Positions 33,501 through 44,612 of a DNA stretch of 64,000 bases are shown here, piece by piece (position 1 is the first letter of the stretch; each line of letters begins with the position of its first letter). The position numbers and the translations under genes were made by a program. This DNA is from Lasiosphaeria ovina (taxonomy: Eukaryota > Ascomycota > Sordariomycetes > Sordariales > Lasiosphaeriaceae), in NCBI GenBank assembly GCA_033439765.1, contig JAULSN010000001.1, positions 2,542,001 through 2,606,000 of the forward strand. The letters are read 5' to 3'. A model generated the notes under the pieces. The model was given only the letters and a program-made list of their open reading frames with translations, searched no databases and was not told the origin of the DNA.

Positions 33501-34767
33501 TAAACGATCGGGGAGACAGGGTTCCTCGAGGTCCCCCCAGGTTGGCGCCCCTTCCCGTCCATGCCTTCATTCTGGGCACATTGCACCTTGTTTGGTAGCC
33601 ACCTTACCGTTGTCGGGTATTCCTGATGACCGGAAGCGCTCTGCATTTTGCATTTTTTTCGCATTTTGCGCTACGTTGCCCCAGCCGTGTCCCGCTCGAA
33701 CGTCGCTTCCTGCCCTAATTACCTAGCTTGGGGAGGAGAGGGGGCCAAGTGCGCCTTCCCACGACCGGTGAATCTTTTTTCTTCACTTACAAGTTCATCT
33801 CCTCACCGACCTGTTCCTTCCCTCGCACGCCAGCCAGCAAACGAGAGAATCGCATCCATCCTCGCATCCTCTCGCCCCCGACTCTCCATGTGAATTGAGG
33901 TGGAGGTCTCCACCGACCTGCCCGACTTTGAACGACGGCCTGCCTCCACTGTCGGCCCAGCACTGGACCTGCCTCTGACCGACTTGGGCAATTCCAGCTC
34001 CCCCCGTCGACCTGGACCGTGAGACATCACATCACACTGGACGTCCAGTTCGGCTTACCTCGCAGGGCAGCACCCGCCGCCCGCAGAAGACCTACAGGCG
34101 CCTGAGGTGGACTCAGACCAGTCACCTCCCGCCAGGTCAGGTCAGGTCAGTTCTGGAGAATCGCGCCCAACCCAACGAACGCCCGGGCGCCCTCGCTCAC
34201 CGACGGGGCCACCAAGCCTGCCCGGGCCTTTCTCTCTCGGGTTCCTTTACCTTAGCTCGAGGTTACAGGGTCCATTCCACTGCTGCTGCGCCAGGACGGA
34301 CGGCCTGGAGCCAAGGCCATTCAGGTTCGTGTCTCTCTGTCGTCGTCTGTGTCGCCCCATCCATCGCTCCTCGCCTGAAAGCCGAAGCGGCCCAGCCTAG
34401 GTCAGGCTCTTGTGTCCCGGTCTGGTCTCGTCTCTTCTCGTCTGGTCTCGGTCCCATTACGGAATAGAGTTGCCCGGGACTCGCCCACCCATCCAGCCAA
34501 GACAGATCTAGTCGACGCCACACGTTCCGTGTCGGTTGTTTTTGGCTCCCCCCTCCACGCTCGCCTCAGCGCCGCAGCCACATACGGCTCGTCGAGGGTT
34601 CCCAAGCCGAGAGATTGCCCCCCCCCCCAGGTCTAGTCTGCGAGGCAGAGAGAGGGCTCTCCGAAGCACATGGGAGCAACCACAGCTGGGGTGGTGGTAG
34701 CCGAACAGTACCTAATTTGTTCCTCTCGGCCTGCTTCCTGCTTCTTGGCTGGCTGTCGGCCCCGCCT

Positions 34768-34808
34768 CGTCACCCCAGGTCGTCACGCCCGTCACCCCAG
34801 GTCGTCAC
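34768..34808 (+). repeat. Direct repeat, 19 bp with 22-bp period
   Basis: CGTCACCCCAGGTCGTCAC occurs at 34768-34786 and again at 34790-34808. Each copy holds two GTCAC/CGTCA elements. It lies about 430 bp before the regulator start codon and may be a promoter element. Confidence 0.75.
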
Positions 34809-35235
34809 CCTCCCGGTCTCTCCATTCTCTCACCCCTTCACTCATCGACTGGTGTTTACCAGTTCCTCTGCCCGCAGCTGCACCGGCTGCTGCTTCCAGT
34901 CGCCAACTCCTCCCGAGCCCTGCTGCAGCTGTCCATCCGTCGTACTACGGGCTGTTGTCCCCGTGGCGATGGCGCTCTTGTGAGATGGTCTCGCCTCCGC
35001 ACACCCCCCATTCTTCCCACCCCGAGGACCACCGCCGCCTTGCGTCTGGAGCGGCTTATCCCTTAGTCGCCTCTGTGCTACGCTAGGGGCCGTTTCTCGC
35101 TTCGTTGTGCCCGTCTGTTGTATGCCCGGTACCTGCCGGCCAAGTACATCCCCGGTCTACACCATCCGCTCTCGATACCTTGCCTACTTGGCCAACCTAT
35201 CTACTTGCTACCTAGCTTGTTAACCTCCTCCATCA

Positions 35236-38200
35236 TGGTAAGAACCCCGTCTTTGCTTCCGGGCTGGCGGCTGGCGGCAGGCTACATGGTCGAAAAGGCA
35301 CCGATCTCCCCTCATTCTTTTCCCTCTGGTGCCCACTCGAGCTATGTCGTCCACCTACAGCCGCCCACCTGTCTGTCTCGCACGCTTGTACCACCACACA
35401 CCCCCCCCCCCCCTCCTCGTCACTTACACATCTTCTACATCAGCCCCCTCCGATCCCCATGCTTGACATGGCCTTTCCTCACCGGTCTGGTCGCATTACC
35501 TTGCGAACGCCCCATTTTCCCAGTTGCTCCTTCCGTTCGCCAATGTGCGGTGAATTGATGATGCTTGTCTAGAATAATAATATCAAGAAACGTCGGGCTT
35601 ACTGCCACGAGGACTCCCCTGCAGAGCCCGTGCTCCAGGACCTCTCACATCCCTCATCGGCTGGCTCTGACCCCCTATCCCTGCCGGGCACCTACCAATA
35701 TAATCCGGAGCGCGCCCTCTCGTCCAATGTGAGGATTGACGTACCCATCTCCACGCTTGTGGGCCTGAATCACCAAGATCTTCAGCATTATATCTTCCAA
35801 CAAGCCGCCTTGAACCTTGGTTGGCCACTGCCTTTCCTCCTAGAGCTCAGCACTCTGCAACACCATATTCACAAGAGACCTCGCCTGAATACGAGCCTTC
35901 ACATGTCAGCTCCGTACTCGGACGACGAACCTCTTTCTCACAATGGCCTGGAAAAGTCTCCCCTTACTTCCCGGCCAGGGCACAATGGAAGTGTCCTCCC
36001 GCCGCGGCCGCCGGCCGCCTTGACCGACAACGGTTTTCCTTCGGGATGGACAGGCACGCGGCTTGCCGACTGCTTTGCCAGCTTTGGAATGTGCCCGCCT
36101 TGTTCTACATACGAGCCCTCTACTTGTAAGTTGTGGCCAATCTGTACGCATGTGCCGAATTCGAGACCTGACAGGCCATGTCAGCATATCAACCTCTGCC
36201 TACGACTGCGCCGTACGATTACGACGCCGCCAGACCAGCTTTTGACGGCGGCATGTTGCCAATCCAGTCTCATGGCCAAGCCTCATTTGACTCTTCGCCG
36301 ATAGCTTCGGACCAGACGGGAATATTCGCCTGCGACGAGCCTGCATTGTTCACCCTGGCGAGTGGTTACCCGCCGATGCAGCCTAACCGGGTCATGGGCA
36401 TGCAGCCTCATATGAGTAGAGAAGAGATGGTCTACCCGGTCCCGCCTGTGACTGTCAAGTATGATAGCAACGTGGACACGCCACGCAATGGCACAGATCC
36501 TAGAGTTCCCATCCAGTCTCACCTCATGAGCCCTTCTGTTAGACCATCAAATTCTGTGCCAGGTCCATACAACGCCGAGGTTGATTCCCCACCATTTAGT
36601 AGGTACACCAGCTTCGTGGGTCTTCCTCCTCGCTACCACTCATCTCAAAGCTATGAAGTCAAAGGCGACCCGGATGGGTTGGAGCTTCAAGGAAGGTCGG
36701 CCACATTCGATCTCTTCCCACACCAGAGAACGCTCCCAGCCAGACGAGGACCTTTCACGGACCGTGACAAGCGAGACAAAACGGCACTCACAAGGAAAAT
36801 GGGAAGCTGTATCAGGTGTCGGATGCAGCGCATTCGGGTGAGAAATTCACACTCCCTGCGCCTGACGAGCCCGACGGCGTTGCTCGTGAGACTGGGACGT
36901 TGCTGACAGTTTTGCTTAGTGTAACCTTGATCCCGAAGATGAGCGAGGCCCATGTGTGTCATGCAAGAAAATCGCCGTCAACAGTAAGGTGTACCGACTG
37001 AACTGTCTCCGTTGGAAGATCACGGACGTGAAACTCTTCAAGCCTGGTCAGGTCAAGGGCCTTGAATGGACCAACCGCTGGAAAGACAGCGTGGTCGACG
37101 ACATCGAGAACTGGGCAGCTCCAGAGTCGAGAACGATATACGTAACCGAAGGTTACACCGGTGAATCGGTCGCGCTTCAAGTCCGACAGTTTCGACCCCA
37201 AGAGGGCGACAAGCTGGACAGGTCCTGGGTGTCGGGTGGCGTCAAGAAGAAGGTGCAGGTTCCGGCTTTTGCTATTGTCGATATGGATGCTGCCAAATCT
37301 TCCTTTGATCAATACATCAAACGAGGGTTGATCCAATGCTGCAAGCAGGTGTTGGGCGCCCAGCAGGAGCTGCTCTGGCGCACGTATTTCCTCGCCATTG
37401 CAACGATGAGGAACGCCTCGACGAGCGACACGGAGCGAAAGCTGCTCATGAGCACGCTCGATCTCTGGATGTCCGTTAGGCTGACCACCAAGTCCTTCGA
37501 AATCGTCGGCAAAGAGACACTGGGCATGCCTCAGGACCTGATTGATGATCAAGACAATCCGTTATATCACAAGATTCCCCTTCCGCCGGTGATGGGTGCG
37601 CAAATCGATTCGGTTCTGATACACCAAATTCAGCCTCATCTTCGCCGAAGAACGCTCGAAGAACTGCAGAAGATGACGCAAGACAAGAAGCAAAAGACGT
37701 GGCTTACAACATACCTGGTGACGTTTATCTTGTTGCACAACATTGCCCTCATCACGAAACACGACGCGGACTATGCTAAAAAGCATGGAATGGGGGTAAG
37801 TCGCTTCCTGGTCCGCAAAATGGGCAAAGGCTGTTCTTTGTGGGGATCAAGATGGGACGACGTCGGCTAATGGTTGCTTATTACCACAGAGACGGTTTGC
37901 ACGAGAGCAGAATGTCAAGGAGTATAATCTAGGTGAGAATTACGAACTAGTTGGGCTCCCTTAATTCCTTCGCCCTCACTGACTGGCAGAGCAGGGGCGA
38001 ACACACTTCTCGCTTACTTCCACTACTGCAACAAGGGTATCTATCCATTCTCGGACGAGTGCAAGGATCAAGATCTCCAGAACTTGGCGGAGCTTGACGA
38101 GAACGCCATCAGATTTGTCGGAGACACAAGGCGGCTGGCATCTAACCAAAGTGAGCAGGCCCTGACCCACCCGATTCCTGACCATGCAGACTAAGACACT

Positions 38201-38340
38201 GGGGCGGCGCTAACGCATGTGCACCCCTGTGAACAGAACAGCAGTGGGAAGACTCGTGGCGTAGGGACGAGTATGAGAACGAGTACTTCTACGTAAGCCA
38301 GCTCTTTGAGCCAAACTGGCAGCCTCGGACAATGACCTAG
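35236..38340 (+). CDS. Zn2Cys6-type transcriptional regulator, 795 aa
   Basis: Probable DNA-binding regulator. Seven exons join in frame: 35236-35238 (the ATG alone), 35573-36125, 36185-36837, 36920-37795, 37890-37932, 37995-38150 and 38237-38340. Residues 1-380 are Pro/Ser-rich and disordered, starting with a basic NNIKKRRAYC that may be a nuclear localisation signal. A Cys cluster at about 394-432 reads C-x2-C-x6-C-x10-C-x2-C-x13-C (CIRCRMQRIRC...CVSCKK...LNC). The last spacing is longer than the usual 6-8, so this is a variant cluster. A helical C-terminal region follows (KSFDQYIKRGL-like, WRTYFLAIATMRN, LLHNIALITKHDADYAKKH), ending in a Trp-rich segment (QLFEPNWQPR). No standard fungal_trans motif was recognised. 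Exon 1 and the 334-nt intron (GTAAGA...GTCTAG) are inferred from frame continuity and a clean ATG. An alternative is a start inside exon 2. Long pyrimidine-rich leader upstream. Confidence 0.8.
35401..35413 (+). repeat. Poly(C) tract, 13 nt, in the regulator's first intron
   Basis: Run of 13 C inside the inferred 334-nt intron that follows the ATG. Confidence 0.85.
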
Positions 38341-39459
38341 TCTGGGCTTCGATTGGGCAGGAATGATGGGGTTTCTACGTTTCCCGTCTTAGGTCAATGC
38401 ATGTTGTTTGATGCAGGTGTGCCAAAAGAGAATGCTTTCTTGAGGAGGACGCTTGAACGAACGGACTCTGTTGGCTAGAGACACATCGACAGGCGGACAG
38501 CGTGGCCATGCTGCGTCTTTCTGGATTGGGTGCCCAGTCTCTGGGGCCTGGGGTTCCTTCCTCGAGCACCACAAACATCTCAGCAAGCCCAGTCGTAGGA
38601 GGGAGAGGGGACGCCTGCAAGTCGCGGGTGGCGAACTGCTTCTTACTAGTAGCGCTATGTCTTACCTTCTAGCCTGCCAGCCAACCAGCTGCAAGCCTAA
38701 GCCTGTCCTGGTCGCGGTGTTTCTCCGAGGCCTAGCTGGCTAGCTGGCCGGCATAGACGGGCTTTTGGCCAAGTGGAACTGCATTTTGTTTGCGAGGAAA
38801 TAGATATTGGATAGTCGTCTAGCGATGCCGTGCCGCTGATGTGCCTTTCCAGGCTGGTTAGCCGGCTTTCGACGCAGACAACCCCCCAATCAAAGGTCGA
38901 TATGATATTTGCAGAGTCAAAACCCTGGCTCAGTCGGTCTGCTTTCGCTGCAACACCGGCTTCACTGAGAAGCACGTCCCACACATGTGAGCTGCACGGT
39001 GAAGTGCCACTGCTAGCCAAACACGGGAAAGTCTGGGGATGTAAATGGATTGCACTGCAGCTCGCGGGTTTCCATTACCCCACTACAGTCAGCCGGAGCC
39101 AAGACAAGACGGCCCAACCTCGAGGCGACATGGCAAGATGAGTGTCCCCAGCGCGCCTTTCCGATGCGGCTCACGATTCCTGCCCATGGGTGTTAAACCG
39201 CTGGTGGGTACCGGCGTTAGCCGTGACACGGGGGAGGTAAGGTAGGTAGGTGGTAGCAAGGTGTTAGGCTTCCACGGCGGCAGATGGCCCGCCCGGCGCG
39301 GCCTGCACCAGGCACCTTGCCGGCTCTTGGAGTCTTGAGAAGCGGGTAGCAGTGAGTTCGGTTGGGCCCTTGTCGGCAACGAGGAGAAAGGAGTGTGACA
39401 ATCGGGAAGATTAAGCCAGCGTGCATTGGGGTCGGTCTGGCCTTCGCACGAGCCCGAGG

Positions 39460-39600
39460 TATGAACGAGAGAGAAAGAGAAGGGGAGACAGGGGGAGAGA
39501 GTGTGTGTGAGCGTGCGTGCGTGCGAGAAAGAGAGAGAATTATGTGTGCTTGCATGCGTCTGAGTGTGTGTGTGTGTTTGTGTGCGGCATGAGCGTGGGT
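39460..39600 (+). repeat. GA/GT-rich compound microsatellite
   Basis: AGAGAGAAAGAG and GGGAGAGAG runs pass into GTGTGTGTG runs with GCGTGCGTGC in between. This produces a spurious antisense Thr/His-rich frame. Confidence 0.8.
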
Positions 39601-40022
39601 ACGCAAGTGCGACGCGTGATGGGGATATTAGAACGGTGAGACGGGCATGTATGTATACATGCCGCAGTGATTCCATCCACATACCTAGGCATCCCGATCT
39701 CCAAGTCGCTCAACTTTTCTGAATGCCATCCTTCCCCCGAAATCGGCATGCCCGCCGTCGGGGGCCAGGCCAGGACGGCCAGCAAATCAAGTGGCTCCCG
39801 TCGTATGCTTTCCGTATGTATGCCCCGACTTCACACCAGCGCTTTGCGCAATATCCAAGAGCCTTCGCCGCCACGCTGCTGCGCGATCAAAGCAACCCCA
39901 TCCACGCCATACACCCCCGTTCTCGTTGACCGGTCAAGCAGCCAGAAAGCCACAAAAAAATATTGCCATCTTCTGGTGTGAGTGAGTTTTCCGCATCCCC
40001 GTCTTGGTCATCCATCCGGTTT

Positions 40023-40042
40023 CCCCCCCCCCCCCCCCCCCC
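40023..40042 (+). repeat. Poly(C) tract, 20 nt
   Basis: Uninterrupted run of 20 C, the longest homopolymer of C in the window. Confidence 0.9.
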
Positions 40043-40916
40043 AAATCACTATCACACCCCATACCTAAGGCATCTCTTTCTCTTCCTCAGTGTACCACTC
40101 CATATTGCTCTTAGAACCACCCCTTCGCCAAGCTGTCTTTCAACCCCCAGAATCCCATCCGGTGCCTTCCAGGACCATCCAGCCAGAGTGGCTTGCTAAC
40201 TCCATGGACAGAGTAGCCACTCCTCGACCTTTGACAGTCAGTTCTGAACGCTGCAGCCAGGTGGCAAACATTCTCTTCCCGATTCGCAAATCTCGGGCTA
40301 TTTCGAGATTCCTGTCTCGCGGGGAGTTCTCGCCCCAGGCTCAACTACCTTACCTCAGCGGCCAAGGCATGTGTACGAAATACAGTACGGAATTTGTCAA
40401 CCAGAGTGGCTACAGCGACGCCCTCCTTGTCCGTTCTCGTTATCCGCCTCGAGTCGAGTTCCGGCTTCGGCTGCCGTTGCTGTTGCTGTTGCCAGAAAAA
40501 ACTTGTTGGGCTCCAGGTTGTCGGGTTTCACGGCTTTTCCCATCGGATTGCCATGGTTTGTTGACCGGCTCAATATCTGTGTCCAGATCGCTCCTGCCTC
40601 CATCGGCCGGCCCCCTGGCTTCCTTGCCTCCCCTGTCAGTCTTCCTGGACTCTCTTTCCGACTTTGCCTACTACTCGACTTACCGTACTTGCCTGGTACG
40701 CACCTACCATGGATCTATCGCAAAAACGGGCGTCTGTGTGCAATTTAAGCGCGTTCCTCCCGCACCTGCTGTGTGCTCCTACCATGTCACATCCCATCGC
40801 GTCAGCGGCGGGTTCGATCTCGCTCGCAGGGGGGCGTGAAGTCGGCTCCACTTTTACTTGGGTTAGGTATTACCCGATACCCTAGGGACTCCAGAACTCA
40901 TCAACCTACACCACAC

Positions 40917-40947
40917 CTCCTCCTCCTCCTCCTCCTCCTCCTCCTCC
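40917..40947 (+). repeat. (CTC)n triplet repeat
   Basis: About ten copies of CTC/CCT in non-coding sequence. Confidence 0.9.
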
Positions 40948-43134
40948 ACTGTTCCGGGCTAGTACCACCTGGGCCTGGAACCTTAAGGACCTCCATTCCT
41001 TGGCTCAGCTGTTAGGTTGCTCTTGCTGCTTAAAGGCATGTCCTCCCTTTCGTCTCCACTACCGCCGCTGCCGGTGCTTCTCCTGCCGTTGCCACTACCG
41101 CTGCACTTTTTTACTCCTTAGGTAGGTCCCCTTGGCCAGCGGGTCCTTGCTGCGAAACGATCCCGAGAGGGCTAAGTATGTCTTATACACGGCGTATTAC
41201 ATGCTTCACGCTGGATGTCTCGAATCTGCCAAGACTTACACCTTCCAGCCTTTCAGGTTGGTAGAGTTAGACATGTCAGCGAAGCGGGCTGCTGGGGCAA
41301 GTACCCTGCCAAGGCAAGTACTACCATGGGTCTTAATACCAAGTACCGCCCCTGCCTTATGTCCTCCACGAGCCAAGCACGGCAAGGCTTGACGGTAAGG
41401 CTGGTTTGGCACTCAACACAAAGTATATTATCTACCTACTTATCGAGGTGGGTCAGGTACCTGGCCTTCTGTGCCTCGAGGTGGATACTGCCAATGGATT
41501 ACCTTACGTGCATGAAGCCAACCTCACCTGTCTGTCTCCAAAGAGTCTAAGGCAGCCCATACCTTAGCTCCCCGCCAACCCTGCGCGTTTGCTTCTGGGG
41601 ACTCAGCAACTGCGCGTCTCTGGCAGCGACTGCGTTCGTGGATGTCGGGTCTCTGAGCCCAGGTGCTGCACAGCCCTGGGCCTGTGGTGGCTTTTCTCGG
41701 CGAGAGTCGGGTAGTTTCCCAAAAAGCAAAATACCCATTCGCACCTGCCCGCACACTCCAACATCCATTTGTTTGCGAGTGGCTTCCACACCTGAGGTGG
41801 CCAGGGTGTCAAGCCATCCATGCCCGCTCCAAGTTCGCCCTATGGGCGCTGCTTCTGCCCACACCGGGGCCTCCAAGGCCCGATCATGGCTAGCTGCTCC
41901 TAGTAGTTGGGAAGTCGCGTTGCAAAAAGAACGAGGACGGCTAGTGTAGGTATCTATGTCCAATTCGTCCCTGCCTGCTTTAGCCCACCTTGCGCCTGCC
42001 TTACCTTACTTTGCCCGCCCCTTCTTGTCCTATCTCCCTCAGCCCACCTTGCCTAACGGGACTTCCTGCCTTCACGCCTGCCTGCCTGCCGGCTTGGGAC
42101 CTCCATACGAAGCCGCAAGTGGAATGTTCTCTCTGTTTGGCTTCCGATCGTAAAGGTAGTGTACTGTACGGTGTCCCTCCCGGTCCTGCTGTGGCGCCTT
42201 TGCAAAACATCGAGATTCTCGTTGTGGTCCTGAGCTGCCATGCTGAGTGCGCCTTCCCTTGCCAGCTAGGTTGTTGCCCGGCTGCATCTTTCCTCTTTCC
42301 TAGGCTACACAGAGGCAGCTAGAGGTCGGGGACCGGCAGTGCCCAGGTCTTAGATTCTCGTTCCTCCACTGTTCGATTTTCGTCCTCTCCCTTTGCCCTT
42401 CGTGCTCTTGAGCTGTGCCTTGTCTTTTTCAACAGTCAGTCTGTCTCTTGCCAGGGGGCGGGAGGGATAATTTGCCCGGCCGATGAGCATCTTCTCTTTC
42501 TTATATCAAGCCCGGCCACGGAACTCGGTTCTGCCCAAAACCATGAGACCCGTTCTTCGTTCCCAGTCAGATCCCAATCACAGCCCAGGTCACAGCCCAC
42601 AACCCCCATATCCAGCCTTTTCCCATTGCCAACCTTACCTGGAACCCACCTCAGGTTGACAGGTTGACACCCGGACTCCTTTCGACCCCTGTCCCTTGTT
42701 GATCTGCTGCCCCCCAAAGGCACCGTCGAGACTCGCCGTGTTGGAGCTCTCCGCGCTGCCTAACCTGCCTTAGGTTTCCCGCCCCCCGCCGGAAAACCTG
42801 GATGTCCAACAAGTCTGCCCGCGTACCCTGCCTTCCCTCGGTTATCGACCCGTTTTACTAGGCCAGGTAGTCGCTACGCACCCTCTATAAGGTGGCACGT
42901 GCTGAGGTTCTGTGACCTCTATTGATCTTCTCTCGAGGTAAGCACCGAGTATCCTGTTGGCGGCAGCATATCATAGCATCGCCCCGGTCGTCGCACATGC
43001 AATGCCAATGCGCGTCAGATCGGGTCTAAGGGGGCGGACGTGGTGGTGTTGTTGTGGTAGTGTCTGACAGGGAAGGCGTTGACCCTGAGCCGAACAGGTA
43101 GTCATATATCTCCAGCTGCAATTCGCCCGCCACC

Positions 43135-44612
43135 ATGTCCGCTGTTGGCGCTGGACCCGTTCTGGCTGCGGCTATTGCCCCAATCGCTGGCGGTCCCACC
43201 GCAGCCAAATCCAACGCTGACGTCCCGGCTCTTCCGGCCGGCTTTCCGGCCAAGCTGAACGCCAAGTTTGCCTGGACTGGATCCGACTTTCCGACGGCCT
43301 CGGACTGGGCTCTTGTTCTTGTCCCCAACGACGTGGCCGAGATCAACAAGGCCGTCAGATTTTATAAATGTAAGAGAGCACCCCCCATTTCATTTACGCG
43401 CATATATCTTGTTGTCCGGTTTTGTCTATTTTTCCAACTGACTTGAGCCCAGCACTTGATCAAGACGGAGATCTTGTCGATCCGGCATGTTTTCCGCTTC
43501 CCACTCTAGGGCCGAAGCTCTCGGCTCTCAGCTGGGATGTTCACTACGGCAAGGGCTTTTGCACCGTTCGTGGCATTGATACGGCTGCCTACTCCATCGA
43601 AGACCTCATGCTGGTCTATTTGGGCATCCAGTCATACATTGCAGAACAGCGCGGTCGCCAAGACAATCGTGGAAATATGCTTGGTTAGTTTGTGATTAGG
43701 GGGCCCGCCATGATTTTTGGTGACTGCCAGCACCAACTAACTAAAGATGCATCAAAGTTCACATCGTTGCCGACAACAGCACCAAGGATGCTGCCGAGCA
43801 TCACCGCCACTCGACCAAGTCCATCGTGAGTTTCCCGCTTGTCTCGGCCCGTTCTTATCGTCTATACCACAAGGCACGGAAGGGTTAACCACTGTCCCTA
43901 TTTGGCAGACTTTCCACAGCGAAGAGGCGGGCGATGTCGTTAGCTGGTTGACGCGGGGCGCTGCTGCTGCCGGTGGCAAGTGCATAATTGCTTCTGCCTA
44001 CACAATCTACAACGTTTTAGCAGCTACTCGTCCTGATGTCATTCGAACTTTGGCCCGTTCAGACTGGCCGTTTGCCTTGTGAGTTATCCCCAGTTCGGCA
44101 ACAGGAGGAGAAGACACCCCCTGATGTAGACAAAACCCGACTACTAACTTATTACCTCACATCGCAGGCCACGGTTTCAATGCCGGCCGGTCATCTTCTA
44201 CCAAGACTCGAAGTTGATCATGAACTTTGGTCGTGCCGCTTTGCTCGGCAACGAAGCACATCCCCGACCAAGCCACTTGCCCTCGCTTACGCCCCGCCAG
44301 GTGCAAGCTCTGGATGCCATTGAGGCTGTGGCACGAGCCACCCAGATGGAGATAAAGACGCAGGCAGGAGATATGCACTTCATCAACAACCTTGCCATCC
44401 TCCATCGACGTGAGGGCTTCGTCAATGGCAGCGACGCGGCCGAGAAACGCCACTTGGTGCGCATGCGCCTCCGCAGCGCCCAGCTGGGCTGGCGCATTCC
44501 CAAAGAGCTATCTCACGAGTGGGATAAGGCGTTCAACAAACAGGGCGTCAAACATTGGCACCTTGAGCCCATGCCCGCTTTCTTCTTCCCACTGCGCAGC
44601 CAGCCGAATTAG
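43135..44612 (+). CDS. TauD/TfdA-like Fe(II)/2-oxoglutarate dioxygenase, 382 aa
   Basis: Predicted oxidoreductase of the clavaminate-synthase-like superfamily, which uses Fe(II), O2 and 2-oxoglutarate to hydroxylate a small substrate; the substrate here is unknown. Five exons join in frame: 43135-43369, 43453-43683, 43758-43825, 43909-44078 and 44168-44612. Typical fungal family motifs are KLSALSWDVHYGKGFCTVRG (N-terminal strand pair), HHRHSTKSI before the metal site, His181-x-Glu183 in TFHSEEAGDVVSW, AYTIYNVLAATRPD, WPFALPRFQCRPVIFYQD, and the distal His314 in NNLAILHRREGF. The acidic iron ligand is Glu rather than the commoner Asp. Arg residues after the distal His (KRHLVRMRLR) fit 2-oxoglutarate binding. 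Length is normal. The start codon sits in a GCCACC ATG context. There is no targeting signal, so it is probably cytosolic or peroxisomal. No clustered biosynthetic partners lie nearby. Confidence 0.9.

Larger units (their letters stand above)
27888..35235. other. Long gene-free interval with pyrimidine-rich leader region
   Basis: 7.3 kb between divergent genes without a supported gene. Contents are a CA-repeat (about 28199-28222), an 11-bp TGACGG array (29815-29858), a GAGC run (30513-30535), one TACGGAGTA (31206-31214), GGTCA repeats (34137-34151) and a 22-bp-period direct repeat (34768-34808). From about 33.9 kb the plus strand is strongly pyrimidine-rich, as in long fungal 5' leaders, consistent with the promoter and leader of the regulator starting at 35236. 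Confidence 0.5.
38341..43134. other. Gene-free interval with simple repeats
   Basis: 4.8 kb without a supported gene. It contains a purine/GT-rich region (about 39460-39600, GAGAGA then GTGTGT), C20 (40023-40042), a (CTC)n run (40917-40947) and many CCTGCC/TACCT repeats. Frames of up to 249 codons (40090-40839) are low-complexity translations without motifs. The last kilobases are pyrimidine-rich and likely hold the leader of the dioxygenase gene. Confidence 0.5.

Noticed and set aside
39089..39682. 197-codon minus-strand frame rich in Thr/His/Ser
   Set aside because: Translation of a GA/GT microsatellite.
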